Source: Io17-Chloro-G2 sp034420695 (GTDB lineage: Bacteria; Chloroflexota; Dehalococcoidia; Lucifugimonadales; UBA3495). Taken from it: a DNA stretch of 64,000 bases. The notes under the pieces were generated by a model. That model searched no databases and had not been told where the DNA came from. It saw only the letters and a program-made list of their open reading frames with translations. The position numbers and the translations under genes were made by a program. The DNA is taken from assembly GCA_034420695.1 (NCBI GenBank), contig DAOULB010000052.1, positions 62,001 to 126,000 on the forward strand. The letters are read 5' to 3'. Below, piece after piece: positions 25,602 through 34,989 of this stretch (position 1 is the first letter of the stretch; each line of letters starts with the position of its first letter).

Positions 25602-26516
25602 ATGGACAAGGAAATTACCTCGTTCTTACAGCACCTCATTGTCGAAAAGGGGTTCTCCAGGAACACTACCGAAGCCTACCGCAACGACCTGGGCCAGTTC
25701 TGGACCTTCATCAAATCTCAGAAAAACGGCGCCTCCGAAGGCGTCAGCCCCTGGACCCTGGTCGATCTCCCCCTCCTCAACGAATACATCGAAGACCTCC
25801 GGGGCCGCAAGGGCTACCGGGACACCACCACCGCTAGGAAAGTTGCCGCCGTCAAGTCCTTCTTCGGGTTCCTCCATGAGAATGGCGCCCTGGAAACCGA
25901 CCCCACCGAGTCCCTGGGCTCCCCCCGGGTCGGCCGCACCCTGCCCAAGTGCCTCACTGAGGACCAAGTCAACCGGCTGCTGGACATGGCGTCGGGCTCC
26001 GGCGCCCCCGAGGGGCAAAGAGACGCCAACATCCTTGAATTGCTCTACGCCACCGGCCTCCGGGTAACTGAGTTGGTGTCCCTGAACGTCCATGATTTCG
26101 ATGCAGAAGAGGGGTACATCCGTTGCTGGGGCAAGGGAAATAAAGAGCGAATCGTGTACCTGTACCCCAATGCCGTGGCACAATTGCAACACTACATAGC
26201 CAAGTCTCGGCAGAACTTGGTGGGCAGCCGCAAGGGGCAGGAGGCCCTGTTCGTCAACCACCGGGGTGAACGCCTCACCCGCCAGTGGGTCTGGAACATC
26301 CTCAAGACCTACGGAGAGAAGGCGGAGATCGGCCAGCGAATTACCCCACACACCCTGCGGCACAGCTTCGCCACCCACCTGTTGCAGAACGGCGCCTCCC
26401 TGCGCCACGTACAAGAACTCCTGGGGCACTCCAGCATTTCCACAACGCAGGTCTACACCCACCTGACCAACAACCACGTCCGCCAAGAGTACGAAAAAAG
26501 CCACCCCAGGGCCTGA
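25602..26516 (+). CDS. xerD: Tyrosine recombinase, XerC/XerD type
   Basis: Site-specific recombinase that resolves chromosome dimers. 304 residues from ATG 25602 (AAAGGA upstream). The N-terminal SAM-like core-binding domain covers about 1-110. The catalytic set is complete: Arg154 (ATGLRVTE), Lys178 (GKGNKER), His250 and Arg253 (HTLRHSFATH), His276 (LLGHSS) and Tyr285 (TQVYTHL). Length and end match Xer proteins rather than phage integrases. XerC versus XerD cannot be told. AT-rich sequence at 25490-25520 with TAATAT probably carries its promoter. Confidence 0.9.
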   Translation: MDKEITSFLQHLIVEKGFSRNTTEAYRNDLGQFWTFIKSQKNGASEGVSPWTLVDLPLLNEYIEDLRGRKGYRDTTTARKVAAVKSFFGFLHENGALETDPTESLGSPRVGRTLPKCLTEDQVNRLLDMASGSGAPEGQRDANILELLYATGLRVTELVSLNVHDFDAEEGYIRCWGKGNKERIVYLYPNAVAQLQHYIAKSRQNLVGSRKGQEALFVNHRGERLTRQWVWNILKTYGEKAEIGQRITPHTLRHSFATHLLQNGASLRHVQELLGHSSISTTQVYTHLTNNHVRQEYEKSHPRA

Positions 26517-26586
26517 GGGGGAAACCCCGCTCTCCGAAAAACCTGGTCTTTCCTTAGGCTTTGGATAATACCCCTAGTTGGGGATG

Positions 26587-26614
26587 CAGGCAGCGGTGGT
26601 CAGGCAGCGGTGGT
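26587..26614 (+). repeat. 14-bp tandem duplication in the spacer after xerD
   Basis: CAGGCAGCGGTGGT occurs twice, at 26587-26600 and 26601-26614, followed by CAGG. It lies in a 190-base spacer between xerD and the Uma2 gene with no other recognised element. Confidence 0.85.
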
Positions 26615-26706
26615 CAGGAGTGTTATTCGCCGGGCGGCCTCGGCTATCAACACCTTCGCCGTAGGAGTACAATGCCGCTAACATCCTCTACCTGCGCAGG
26701 ACCGTT

Positions 26707-27462
26707 ATGACCTCCAGGCCCACAGCAGCCAGGGAGCCAGGCGCCCCTGATATCATCCGGTTCCCGGACCCGCCGCCCGCCGACATGAGCACCTTTAAAT
26801 ACCTGACTTTTCCCGGGTTTCCGGCCGCCTTGTCAGTACACTTCGGCAGTCCGGAAACCACCATTGTCACCAGCGAAGTGGCTGCCGGCCTCAGGCCCAC
26901 AGCTTCAGATGAAGGAGTACTGTTCCCGGACCTGCTCATCGCTTTCGGCGTGGACTCAGCGGCCCGCTTGGCCCGCAATGGTTACCTCATCCCGGAACAG
27001 GGCAAGCCCCCGGATTTCGTGCTGGAAATAGCCTCCGAGACCACCGGACGGAGGGACGAAACAATCAAAAGGGACGCCTACGCCGGTATGTGGGTGCCAG
27101 AATACTGGCGTTTTGACCACACCGGTGGCCGTTTCCACCGGAGCCCCCTCTCGGGGGACCGGCTTGTAAGTGGCAGCTATCAGCCCATCGAAATCAACCG
27201 TTCCGGCGACCGGCTCCTTTGGGGGCACAGCCAGGTTTTGAACTTGGACCTGTGCTGGGAAGAAGGCAGGCTGCGCTTCTGGGACCCGGCTGCCCAGCGA
27301 TACCTCTCCACTTACCAGGAAGTGCACGACAGCCACCGAGCCGAACGCTCAGCCCGGCTGGAGGCCGAATCCCAGCGGGAACGGGAACGCTCAGCCCGGC
27401 TGGGGGCAGAGGAGCGCGTCCGCCAACTGGAGGAAGAACTCCGCCGGCGGAATGACTCTTGA
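26707..27462 (+). CDS. Uma2-family PD-(D/E)XK nuclease-like protein with coiled-coil tail
   Basis: 251 residues. The Uma2/DUF820 core includes LFPDLLIAFG and PPDFVLEIASETTGRRDETIK followed by RDAYAGMWVPEYWRFD, with Asp, Glu and Lys in the PD-(D/E)XK arrangement. The last ~50 residues are a charged coiled coil with a repeated unit, ERSARLEAESQRERERSARL. Such genes occur in many copies in Chloroflexota and Cyanobacteria; their role is unknown. An isolated gene with no clear partner. Confidence 0.82.
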   Translation: MTSRPTAAREPGAPDIIRFPDPPPADMSTFKYLTFPGFPAALSVHFGSPETTIVTSEVAAGLRPTASDEGVLFPDLLIAFGVDSAARLARNGYLIPEQGKPPDFVLEIASETTGRRDETIKRDAYAGMWVPEYWRFDHTGGRFHRSPLSGDRLVSGSYQPIEINRSGDRLLWGHSQVLNLDLCWEEGRLRFWDPAAQRYLSTYQEVHDSHRAERSARLEAESQRERERSARLGAEERVRQLEEELRRRNDS

Positions 27463-27697
27463 GCCCTTCGCCAATCTGGTATTCCCGGAGCTGCTTGGTG
27501 CCGGAAACCAACGATTCCCGTCACGGTTGTTTGGCCCGGTCCTGACCTCCGTTTTATCCTGTCTTCCGGAAGTTAGCGGGTCCGGTGTCAGCGAATGACG
27601 GGCTTATTTTGAACGGCTGACCATCCCGGTTATTGCTGCCCATTTAACACAATTGCTGTTATAGTTATTATGTGCAGTCCCCTAGGAGGTAACTCCC

Positions 27698-28060
27698 ATG
27701 GCGGGTAAGTCCCGCCGGGTGGCAGCGCGTCAGGCGCAGCTCAACCGGCGTAGAAAGAAGCAACAGCGCGGCCCCAGCGGCATTCCGGCCGCTCCCCGTG
27801 AGGCCGCCGCGGTCGCGGAAGCCCCAGCCGTTGCCGAAGCAGCCGTGGCAACGGCCCCCGCAGAACCGTCACCGGCCCCTGAGGCACGGCCTTCCGCTCC
27901 GTCCGCAGCTTACCGGGGCGCCCCACGCGCTAGGTCCGCGGCTTCCCCTAGGGAGCAGAACGTCCCCGCTGCCCAGTACATGGTGCCGGAAATCAGGCGC
28001 ATTGCCGCCATGGCCGCAACGGCATTCGCCGTGCTGATCGTCCTGAAATTTGTCCTGTAG
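27698..28060 (+). CDS. Small tail-anchored protein with basic head and Ala/Pro-rich middle
   Basis: 120 residues. The first ~25 are very basic (RQAQLNRRRKKQQRG), the middle is Ala/Pro-rich, and the C-terminus is one hydrophobic helix (IAAMAATAFAVLIVLKFVL), so it is probably tail-anchored with a cytoplasmic head. AGGAGGT lies nine bases before the ATG, an unusually strong ribosome site. TATAGT upstream near 27659 may be part of the promoter. It precedes uvrC by 34 bases. No family recognised. Confidence 0.7.
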   Translation: MAGKSRRVAARQAQLNRRRKKQQRGPSGIPAAPREAAAVAEAPAVAEAAVATAPAEPSPAPEARPSAPSAAYRGAPRARSAASPREQNVPAAQYMVPEIRRIAAMAATAFAVLIVLKFVL

Positions 28061-28088
28061 GCCCCCTCCTGTAGCAACCGTCCTGTAG
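28053..28088 (+). repeat. Three 14-bp-spaced TCCTGTAG repeats spanning a stop codon
   Basis: TCCTGTAG occurs at 28053, 28067 and 28081, exactly 14 bases apart. The first copy contains the TAG stop of the small tail-anchored gene; the array fills the gap to uvrC. Confidence 0.75.
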
Positions 28089-28094
28089 GAATCA

Positions 28095-29990
28095 ATGGCC
28101 CTTGCAAATCCGGAACAGCGGCTCCGGGTAACCCCCGAAAGCCCGGGCGTTTACCTCATGAAGGACGCCCGCGGCTCCATCCTGTACATCGGCAAAGCCA
28201 GTGTCCTCCGCAACCGCCTGCGCACCTACTTCGGCTCCCCCTCCAACCTTCCCAACAAGACCCGCCGGATGCTGGCCCAGCTTGCCGACTTCGAATACAT
28301 CGTTACCGACTCCGAGGCCGAGGCCCTCATCCTCGAAAACACCCTCATCAAGAGGTACCGGCCCCGGTACAACGCCCGTCTAAAAGACGACAAGACCTAC
28401 CCCTTCCTGAAGATAGACTTGGAGGAAGAGTTCCCCAGGGTTTACATCACCCGCAGGGTCGCCAAGGACGGCGCACGGTACTTTGGCCCCTTCGCCACCG
28501 CCGGCACCGTCCGCCAGACCATGGACCTCATCAAGAAGCTCTTCCCTTACCGTTCCTGCACCAAGCACATCACCGGCAACGACCCCCGCCCCTGCCTGGA
28601 ATACTATATCAACCGGTGCGTCGCCCCCTGCACCGGCTACGCCTCCAAGGAGGAGTACGGCCGGGTCATCCAGCAGGTCGTTCTTTTCATGGAGGGCAAC
28701 ACCGAGGCCGTCACCAAGGACCTCCGCACCAACATGGAAGCCTCGGCGGAACGGTTGGAATTCGAGCGCGCCGCCGTGCTCCGCGACCGCATCCACAGCG
28801 TGGAACGGGTGGCTGAGGAGCAGCGCATCAAGGTCGACTCCAACCCCATCAAGGACATGGACGTCATTGCCCTGGCCCAAGGTAACAACGAGACTTGGGT
28901 CCAGGCCTTCTTCGTCCGGCACAGCAAGCTGGTGGGCAGCGACCACTTCCTCATGGAAGGCACCCAGGACGATCCCCCCAGCCTGGTCCTGGGCCAGTTC
29001 ATCAAGCAATATTACGAGTCCGCCCTCACCATCCCTCCCCGGATTCTGCTCCAGCACCACTTGGACGATGAGGAGCTCATCGCCAACTGGCTTAAAGAGT
29101 TGCGGGGCCGGCCCGTGCGGCTGCAGGTCCCCCAGCGGGGCGTCCACAAACGCCTCGTTGACGTGGTGGCCACCAACGCCAGCCAGGGCCTTGCCCAGTA
29201 CCGGGTAAAGTGGCTCAACGACTCCGACGTTACCCAGCAGGCCATCACCGAACTCCAAGAAGAGCTCAATCTGCCACTCCCCGTCCACCGGATGGAATGC
29301 TATGACATCTCCCACATCCAAGGCACCAACACCGTCGCCAGCATGGTGGTGTTCGAAGACGCCCGCCCCAAGCCGGCCCACTACCGGCGCTTCAAGGTCA
29401 AGACCGTGGAGGGCGTGGACGACTTCGAAAGCATGCGGGAAGTGCTCCGCCGCCGCTTCAAGCGCATGGCCACCGCCAGGGCCAAGCAGGCCCGGGACTT
29501 GGTCCACCCTGGGGAAGTGTCGGCCGAGGAACCACCCGGTCGGGAGAGCAAAGAGACCTGGGGTATCCTGCCCGACCTGGTCCTCATCGACGGCGGCAAA
29601 GGCCAGTTGTCCGCCGCCCTGGAGGTCCTGCTGGAGCTGGGTATTGACGACATACCCCTGGCCTCCTTGGCCAAGGAGAACGAGGAGATTTTCGTACCCC
29701 ACACTCCGGAACCGATAATGCTGGCCCGGAATTCCCAAGCCCTCTACTTGGTGCAGCGCATCCGCGACGAAGCCCACCGCTTCGCCATAACCTATCACCG
29801 TAACCTGCGCAGCAAGAGCAGCGTGCGCTCCGCCATCGACATGGTTACTGGCATCGGTCCCAAGCGCAAGCGCACCCTGCTCCGCCGCTTCGGCACCCTC
29901 CAAGGCATCAAGGACGCCCCCGTTGACGACATCGCCGCCGTCCCCGGCATGACCCGCTCCCTGGCCCTCCGCCTCAAGCAGACCCTTTAG
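28095..29990 (+). CDS. uvrC: UvrABC system protein C
   Basis: Excision nuclease subunit making both incisions around bulky DNA lesions. 631 residues with domains in order: GIY-YIG nuclease (GVYLMKDARGSILYIGKA, about 18-35), the Cys-rich CVAPCTGYASKEEY region, UvrB-binding UVR motif near 200-235, RNase H-like nuclease domain with CYDISHIQGTNTVASMVVFE, LVLIDGGKGQL and the C-terminal helix-hairpin-helix pair (IDMVTGIGPKRKRTLLRRFG). Full length. uvrA and uvrB are not in the window. Confidence 0.96.
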   Translation: MALANPEQRLRVTPESPGVYLMKDARGSILYIGKASVLRNRLRTYFGSPSNLPNKTRRMLAQLADFEYIVTDSEAEALILENTLIKRYRPRYNARLKDDKTYPFLKIDLEEEFPRVYITRRVAKDGARYFGPFATAGTVRQTMDLIKKLFPYRSCTKHITGNDPRPCLEYYINRCVAPCTGYASKEEYGRVIQQVVLFMEGNTEAVTKDLRTNMEASAERLEFERAAVLRDRIHSVERVAEEQRIKVDSNPIKDMDVIALAQGNNETWVQAFFVRHSKLVGSDHFLMEGTQDDPPSLVLGQFIKQYYESALTIPPRILLQHHLDDEELIANWLKELRGRPVRLQVPQRGVHKRLVDVVATNASQGLAQYRVKWLNDSDVTQQAITELQEELNLPLPVHRMECYDISHIQGTNTVASMVVFEDARPKPAHYRRFKVKTVEGVDDFESMREVLRRRFKRMATARAKQARDLVHPGEVSAEEPPGRESKETWGILPDLVLIDGGKGQLSAALEVLLELGIDDIPLASLAKENEEIFVPHTPEPIMLARNSQALYLVQRIRDEAHRFAITYHRNLRSKSSVRSAIDMVTGIGPKRKRTLLRRFGTLQGIKDAPVDDIAAVPGMTRSLALRLKQTL

Positions 29991-30062
29991 CGCTGTCTCC
30001 CGCCTTGCTATCCATCAATCCCTGCACTAGGATAGACGGACTAAGGTGGTGGGGCGGCTGCA

Positions 30063-30698
30063 ATGGCGGTCAAGATTTCCATCGAGCTTCCAAATGGCTG
30101 CGTCACGCACTTGGAAGCCGAAACCCCGGCAGAACTGGAGCCTCTGTTGCACTTGCTGAGGCAGCAGTTGCTTCCCGAGCTGACCGGGCTGGATTCTCCC
30201 CCGTCCATACCCCCACAAGGCCTGGGCTCCCAGGCTGGTGCCCTCCGTCAAGCGGAGGTTGCCGCCCCCAAACCCGCTGTGGCCAACGCTGCTCCCATCC
30301 GCGTTCCCCAAGGTGGCAACGGGTTTACCGAAAACCGCGAGCTCGATCCTGAAACGCCCCAGGAAACCCTTCCCGGTCCCCCGTCCATACCCCCAGCCCT
30401 TGCCGACCCCCGCCTAGCCATTGACTTCCAAGCCTTCTGCCGCGCCGCCGACCCCATGAACGACATGCGAAAGGTGGTGGTGGCCGCCGAGGGCGCCCGC
30501 CGGCACCTTGATATGGTAAGTGTGGACGCCTGGGAATTGGGCCACCTCTTCGACTTGGCCGGGTGGGCCCGGCCCCACAACTTCGCCCAGACGCTGCGTA
30601 ACGCCGCCCGCGCCAAGTTCCGCTGGCTGGAAAAAATGCCCGGCCGCCAAGGCCGCTACAAGGCCTCCAAGGAAGGCGTCGCCACCGTCCTGGGATAG
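30063..30698 (+). CDS. Hypothetical protein with possible C-terminal DNA-binding region
   Basis: 211 residues, no family recognised. The first ~45 residues look like a small beta-alpha domain (VKISIELPNGCVTHLEAETP). The middle is Pro-rich and contains PPSIPP twice (about residues 46 and 110). The final ~90 residues are helical and basic, with ELGHLFDLAGWARPHNFAQT and a Lys/Arg-rich end suggesting a winged-helix-like or other nucleic-acid-binding fold. It follows uvrC by 72 bases, perhaps in the same transcript. Confidence 0.6.
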   Translation: MAVKISIELPNGCVTHLEAETPAELEPLLHLLRQQLLPELTGLDSPPSIPPQGLGSQAGALRQAEVAAPKPAVANAAPIRVPQGGNGFTENRELDPETPQETLPGPPSIPPALADPRLAIDFQAFCRAADPMNDMRKVVVAAEGARRHLDMVSVDAWELGHLFDLAGWARPHNFAQTLRNAARAKFRWLEKMPGRQGRYKASKEGVATVLG

Positions 30699-31007
30699 CC
30701 CGGCCCTCGTCCCGCGCCTGACCGGGCCGGCTACGGCGGTAAGTGTTCGCGCTTGGTGAGACGGATGCCTGTTCAGCATGAGAATGCTGCCTGACAAGTA
30801 GGGGCGGGTTTGAAACCCGCCCCTGCGTTCCCCCGCAGCGGATGCCTCTTTCCGAGAGGACCTCACGAAGACTGAACCGTTACCTCTGGCGCCCATCCCT
30901 TGCTAACCGGGGCATACGGTAATATCCTATTGCGGTAATTTGGAGGTCCGCGGTCAATGCGGAGCCCCGGATTGAACGCCAACCCACTGGCCCAGGAGGC
31001 TGCCTTC
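30699..31007. other. Spacer with hairpins before the aldehyde dehydrogenase gene
   Basis: 309 bases, no gene. CAGCAT-GAGA-ATGCTG forms a short hairpin at 30774-30789, followed at 30800 by the near-perfect palindrome also found at 49380. AGGAGG eight bases ahead of 31008 is the dehydrogenase ribosome site. Confidence 0.6.
30800..30824. repeat. Palindromic repeat, copy 1
   Basis: Near-perfect palindrome whose left half is AGGGGCGGGTTT and right half GAAACCCGCCCCT. The same element, one C shorter, is at 49380-49403. Both copies are intergenic. REP-like element or mobile palindrome, inferred. Confidence 0.75.
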
Positions 31008-32420
31008 ATGAAGATGTACATCAGCGGAAAATGGGTGGACAAGGCCGACACTATGCCGGTTCTGAACCCATACGACCAGACGGTAATTGACACGGTCCCC
31101 CGGGCCAGCGCCGCCGAGGTCGAACAAGCCATCACCAGCGCCGTCCGGGGCGCCGCGGTCATGGGCAAGATGACCGCTTACGACCGGTACGCCATTCTCC
31201 GCAAGACCGCCGACCTGATGGGGGAGCGGTCTGAGGACTTGGCTCGCACCATCACCATGGAAGAAGGAAAGGTAATCGCCGAAGGCCGCGCCGAGGTGCA
31301 GCGGGCCATCCAGACCATCACCCTTTCCTCTGAAGAGGCCAAGCGCCTCCACGGCGAGACGGTGCCGCTGGACGCCGCCCCCGGCAACGTGAGCCAGTTC
31401 GGTTTCACCATCCGGGTCCCCGTGGGTGTGGTGGCGGCCATCGCTCCCTTCAACTTCCCCCTCAACTTGGTCTGCCACAAGGTGGGCCCCGCCCTGGCCG
31501 CTGGCAACGCCGTGGTGCTCAAGCCCGCCGGCGACACCCCCTTGTCTTCCATCAAGCTCACCGAAATCCTGCTGGAAGCCGGCCTGCCCGAAGAGGCCAT
31601 CCAGTGCGTCACCGGCTCCGGCGGAGAAATTGGCGACGTCATCACCGGCGACTCCCGCGTCCGGAAGATAACCTTCACCGGAAGCATGGAGATAGGCGAC
31701 CGCATCTGCCGCAACGCCGGCATCAAGAAGGTCACCATGGAGCTGGGCTCCAACAGCCCCCTCATCGTGATGAACGACGCCGACTTGGAAAAGGTCGCCG
31801 CCGCCACCGTGGCCAGCGGTTTTTCCAACGCCGGCCAAGTCTGCATCTCCACTCAGCGGGTCTTCGCCGACCGCAGCGTTTACGCCGACTTCCTAGATGC
31901 CCTCGTCGCCCCAACCCAAGCTTTCACCACCGGCAACCCATTGGACGAGTCCATGCGGATGGGCCCCATGATCCGGGAGTCCGACGCCAACCGGGTGGGT
32001 GAGTGGATCAGCGAAGCGGTGCAGGGCGGCGCCCGGGTTATCGTCGGAGGAGACCACGAAGGCACCCTGCACTCCCCCACCGTGGTGGCCGACGTCAGGG
32101 CCGATATGCGAGTGTCCCGGGAGGAACTGTTCGGTCCGGCCGTGGCCGTCAGCGCCTTCGACGACATCAACGACGCCATCGCCAAGGCTAACGACAGCCG
32201 CTTTGGACTGTCTGCCGGCATCTTCACCCAGAACGTGGACTGGGCCATGCGCTTCGCCAGGGAGGTGGAATCGGGAAGCCTGCACATCAACTCCTCTCCC
32301 CAATGGCGGGCCGACCTGATGCCCTACGGCGGGCTCAAGGACAGCGGCATGGGCAAGGAGGGGCCCTCCTATGCAGTCCAGGAAATGACCGAGCTCAAAA
32401 TGGTGGTTTTCCACCTCTAA
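31008..32420 (+). CDS. Aldehyde dehydrogenase family protein
   Basis: NAD(P)-dependent oxidation of an aldehyde to the acid; 470 residues from ATG 31008. A longer frame begins at 30957 but only 31008 has AGGAGG at proper spacing. The Rossmann binding segment AAIAPFNFPLNLVCHKVGPA, the active-site Glu245 in MELGSNSP and nucleophile Cys279 in NAGQVCIS are all present, as is FGPAVAV. Overall pattern resembles lactaldehyde, succinate-semialdehyde or glyceraldehyde-3-phosphate (non-phosphorylating) types; substrate unknown. The PIG-L gene follows 47 bases on. Confidence 0.9.
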   Translation: MKMYISGKWVDKADTMPVLNPYDQTVIDTVPRASAAEVEQAITSAVRGAAVMGKMTAYDRYAILRKTADLMGERSEDLARTITMEEGKVIAEGRAEVQRAIQTITLSSEEAKRLHGETVPLDAAPGNVSQFGFTIRVPVGVVAAIAPFNFPLNLVCHKVGPALAAGNAVVLKPAGDTPLSSIKLTEILLEAGLPEEAIQCVTGSGGEIGDVITGDSRVRKITFTGSMEIGDRICRNAGIKKVTMELGSNSPLIVMNDADLEKVAAATVASGFSNAGQVCISTQRVFADRSVYADFLDALVAPTQAFTTGNPLDESMRMGPMIRESDANRVGEWISEAVQGGARVIVGGDHEGTLHSPTVVADVRADMRVSREELFGPAVAVSAFDDINDAIAKANDSRFGLSAGIFTQNVDWAMRFAREVESGSLHINSSPQWRADLMPYGGLKDSGMGKEGPSYAVQEMTELKMVVFHL

Positions 32421-32467
32421 GCCATCGAACATTCATCAAACCGGAGAGATTTAACGGATTTGACAAT

Positions 32468-33214
32468 ATGCAACTACTGACCAATCCGGCGCGCCGGGCC
32501 CTGGTGGTGACCCCCCACCCCGACGACGCCGAGGGCGGATGCGGCGGGACCATGGCCAAGTGGGTCAAGGAGGCGGAAACCCGGTTCATGGTCGTAATGT
32601 GCACCAACGGTGACAAGGGGACCTCGGACCCGGAGATGTCCTCCGAGGTCCTCGCTGCCACCCGGGAGAAAGAACAGCGTAACGCCTCCCAAGTGCTGGG
32701 AGTCCAAGACGTTGAGTTCCTCGCCTATCCCGACGGGCGGCTGGAGGACACCCTGGAGTTCCGGGGCCGGGTCGTGCGGCTAATACGCAGCTACAAGCCC
32801 GACGCCATTTTTTGCATCGACCCCTTCCGCAGCGTCAGCCACACCCACCGGGACCACCGCATGAGCGGCCAAGTCGCCGTCGACGCCGCCTACTCCTACG
32901 CTTGGAGCTACCAGCACTTTCCGCAGCAGATAAGTGAGGAGGGACTGGAACCCCATTTGGTCGAGAACATTTTCCTGTGGGGAAGCGAGTCTCCCGACGT
33001 CTGCGTGGACATCGACGGCTACTTGGAACTGAAGGCCGAATCCCTGAGCCGCCACGCCAGCCAGATGCGCAACCGCACCCCGGAAGACCGGCTGGAACGC
33101 ATCAAGGGCTGGTCCTCGGAAACCGGCAAGAAAGCGGGGGTCACCTACGCCGAGGCCTTCCGCCACGTCCCCCTGGACCTGGGATCCCTCGCATGGCAAT
33201 GCCTGGGCACCTAG
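32468..33214 (+). CDS. PIG-L family deacetylase
   Basis: Zinc-dependent N-deacetylase family that acts on GlcNAc-type conjugates; 248 residues. The zinc motif HPDD is at 17-20 in VVTPHPDDAEGGCGGTM, CTNGDKG follows, and HTHRDHRMSG supplies the further His ligands. The earlier part of a longer frame overlaps the dehydrogenase gene, so ATG 32468 is used, though its ribosome site is weak. The true substrate could be a mycothiol- or bacillithiol-like precursor or another amide. Confidence 0.85.
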   Translation: MQLLTNPARRALVVTPHPDDAEGGCGGTMAKWVKEAETRFMVVMCTNGDKGTSDPEMSSEVLAATREKEQRNASQVLGVQDVEFLAYPDGRLEDTLEFRGRVVRLIRSYKPDAIFCIDPFRSVSHTHRDHRMSGQVAVDAAYSYAWSYQHFPQQISEEGLEPHLVENIFLWGSESPDVCVDIDGYLELKAESLSRHASQMRNRTPEDRLERIKGWSSETGKKAGVTYAEAFRHVPLDLGSLAWQCLGT

Positions 33215-33311
33215 GAAGCTCCTGAGAAAAAGGCGGCTATAGACCCTGCTCTTCTGGCGCGAGCCTCTGCTCCCCAGGCGGGAACCGGCCAAGGTGAGTG
33301 GGGTCTGAGAC

Positions 33312-34334
33312 CTACTCCTCCTCGTGGAACCGGCGGATGATTCTCCTCAACTGCTGCTCTTCAATCGGCTCCTGGGTCCTGGGAGAAAAGCTCACCTCGT
33401 CCAGCAGCCCGCCGTAACGCTCCAAGAACCGCTCCGCAATCTCGTCGTACTCACCCCGCACGCAGAAGGCGTCCAGCATCTCGTCACTGACCACTTCCGC
33501 CATCTCGGCCCATTCACCCCTTAGCGACATCTCGTGAAGACGCTGCCCGATCTCCGTGAACCCGTGGCACTCCAAGGCCGGGAAGTAGGTGCGGGTGGAG
33601 GCGTAGAACGATATCTGCCGCCGCACGTCGGCTTCCATTGCCCGGATGCTGGACCGGTTGGGCCCCGTGATTATGAAGCCTCCCCCGCTCAGTTTGGCCG
33701 CCGAAGGCTCCCGCCCCCGCTCCACGGCTCCCTGCTCCAAGCTTGGCCGTATCACTTGGCTCACGTACTCCGCCGAAGTGAGGCTGTGGAGCATCAATCC
33801 GTCTGCAACTTGGCCCGACACCCGGCTGTTGTAAGCGTTGACCGCGCCGTTGTACACCTCCGGGTCCCTGAACTGGCTTGGGCCGGGGTTGAAGAAAGGA
33901 GACATCAGCGACATATTGTAGAACTTCCCTTGGAAGTTCAGCCGCCCGTCGCCGTTCCAGCAGTCCCAGATATGGTGTAGGGCCTCCACGTACTCCCGCA
34001 GCTTGGGCCCCGGCGACTCCCACTTGGCCGAAAACCGCCGCTCTATGTGTCCCTTTACCTGGGTGCCCAAGCCCACCCGTAGCCGGCCCCGGGAAAGGTC
34101 CTGCAGGTCCCTGGCCGTATGGGCCACCACCATCGGCGACCGGGGGAAGGCAATGGCTACCCTGGTTTCCAGCGTCACCCGGGACGTGGCGGTGGCGGCC
34201 AGCGCCAAGGGCAGGAAAGGGTCGTGCGACGTTTCGCTGCTGGACACGCCGTCGTATCCCATTCCTTCGGCCCAAGCCGCTTCGGCCTGTATCGCCGCCA
34301 AGTCTTTGGAGGCCAATCTGTAGTGGACCCTCAT
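33312..34334 (-). CDS. LLM-class (F420-type) flavin-dependent oxidoreductase
   Basis: 340 residues from ATG 34334 (GGGAG seven bases upstream). The luciferase-like barrel is shown by EAAWAEGMGYDGVSSSETSH, ATATSRVTLETRVAIAFPRS and LQDLSRGRLRVGLGTQVKGH. This pattern is closest to the F420-dependent subgroup that keeps a LGTQ-V-KGHIERR stretch, but cofactor use is inferred. It is only distantly related to the LLM gene at 7220. It lies downstream of the pterin dehydratase gene on the same strand. Confidence 0.85.
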   Translation of the reverse strand: MRVHYRLASKDLAAIQAEAAWAEGMGYDGVSSSETSHDPFLPLALAATATSRVTLETRVAIAFPRSPMVVAHTARDLQDLSRGRLRVGLGTQVKGHIERRFSAKWESPGPKLREYVEALHHIWDCWNGDGRLNFQGKFYNMSLMSPFFNPGPSQFRDPEVYNGAVNAYNSRVSGQVADGLMLHSLTSAEYVSQVIRPSLEQGAVERGREPSAAKLSGGGFIITGPNRSSIRAMEADVRRQISFYASTRTYFPALECHGFTEIGQRLHEMSLRGEWAEMAEVVSDEMLDAFCVRGEYDEIAERFLERYGGLLDEVSFSPRTQEPIEEQQLRRIIRRFHEEE

Positions 34335-34409
34335 ACACCTGCTCCCGGCCCCCAAACGGGCCGCTGGACTGTTCCCCGGTGGTTTGTCGCCTCGGCCGGT
34401 TCTAGCGGT

Positions 34410-34781
34410 TCACCCGGGCTGTCCCTCCGGCTGGCCTGCCATCGCCGCGTACAGCACGTCAGACTTGGCCGCCATTACGAAATCGTTGCGGTGGATATTT
34501 CTAATCTTGTGGGTCCACCACGTCACCCTGACTTTTCCCCATTCCGTCACCAGCCTGGGATGGTGTCCTTCCTCCTCCGCCAAACCGCCGATCTCTGCGG
34601 TGAAGTCCAGTGCTTGCTGGAAGTTGGGGAAAGAGAATACCCGGTCCAGTTTCTTGATTTCGTCCTCGGTAATCAGGTCCCAACCCGATACCAGTGGGTG
34701 CAGGGCGTCCACCTCTTCCTGGGTTACCGGAGGCGAGTCCCTCCGGCAGGCAACGCATTTTTCACCGTTCAGGTCTGCCAT
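34410..34781 (-). CDS. Pterin-4a-carbinolamine dehydratase (PCD/DCoH)
   Basis: 123 residues from ATG 34781 (GGGAG upstream). The PCD signature is complete: EEEGHHPRLVTEWGKVRVTW (residues 69-88) then WTH at 89-91 and D100, giving the His-His-Pro, Trp, His and Asp pattern. The enzyme dehydrates 4a-hydroxytetrahydropterin; bacterial members may also serve molybdopterin or folate metabolism. An N-terminal CVACRRD pair of Cys is unusual and could bind metal. An upstream in-frame start at 34850 is less likely. Confidence 0.88.
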   Translation of the reverse strand: MADLNGEKCVACRRDSPPVTQEEVDALHPLVSGWDLITEDEIKKLDRVFSFPNFQQALDFTAEIGGLAEEEGHHPRLVTEWGKVRVTWWTHKIRNIHRNDFVMAAKSDVLYAAMAGQPEGQPG

Positions 34782-34989
34782 ACCTATACTCCCGTCAGGC
34801 AGGTTACAAGTCTGGGGCTGGCTGCTCCGGCGGTCCGCGCTCCGACGCAAGCACGAGAGTACCGCCGGGCTCCGGCCCCAATTCTAGCACGGCCCGGGCC
34901 CAGGTTCGATTCGAATGCCGCGAGTGACAAAGTCCAAGCCAAATCTTAAGATAGTTAGGGCCGAAATAAGGGGCGAATGGAGAATTCTG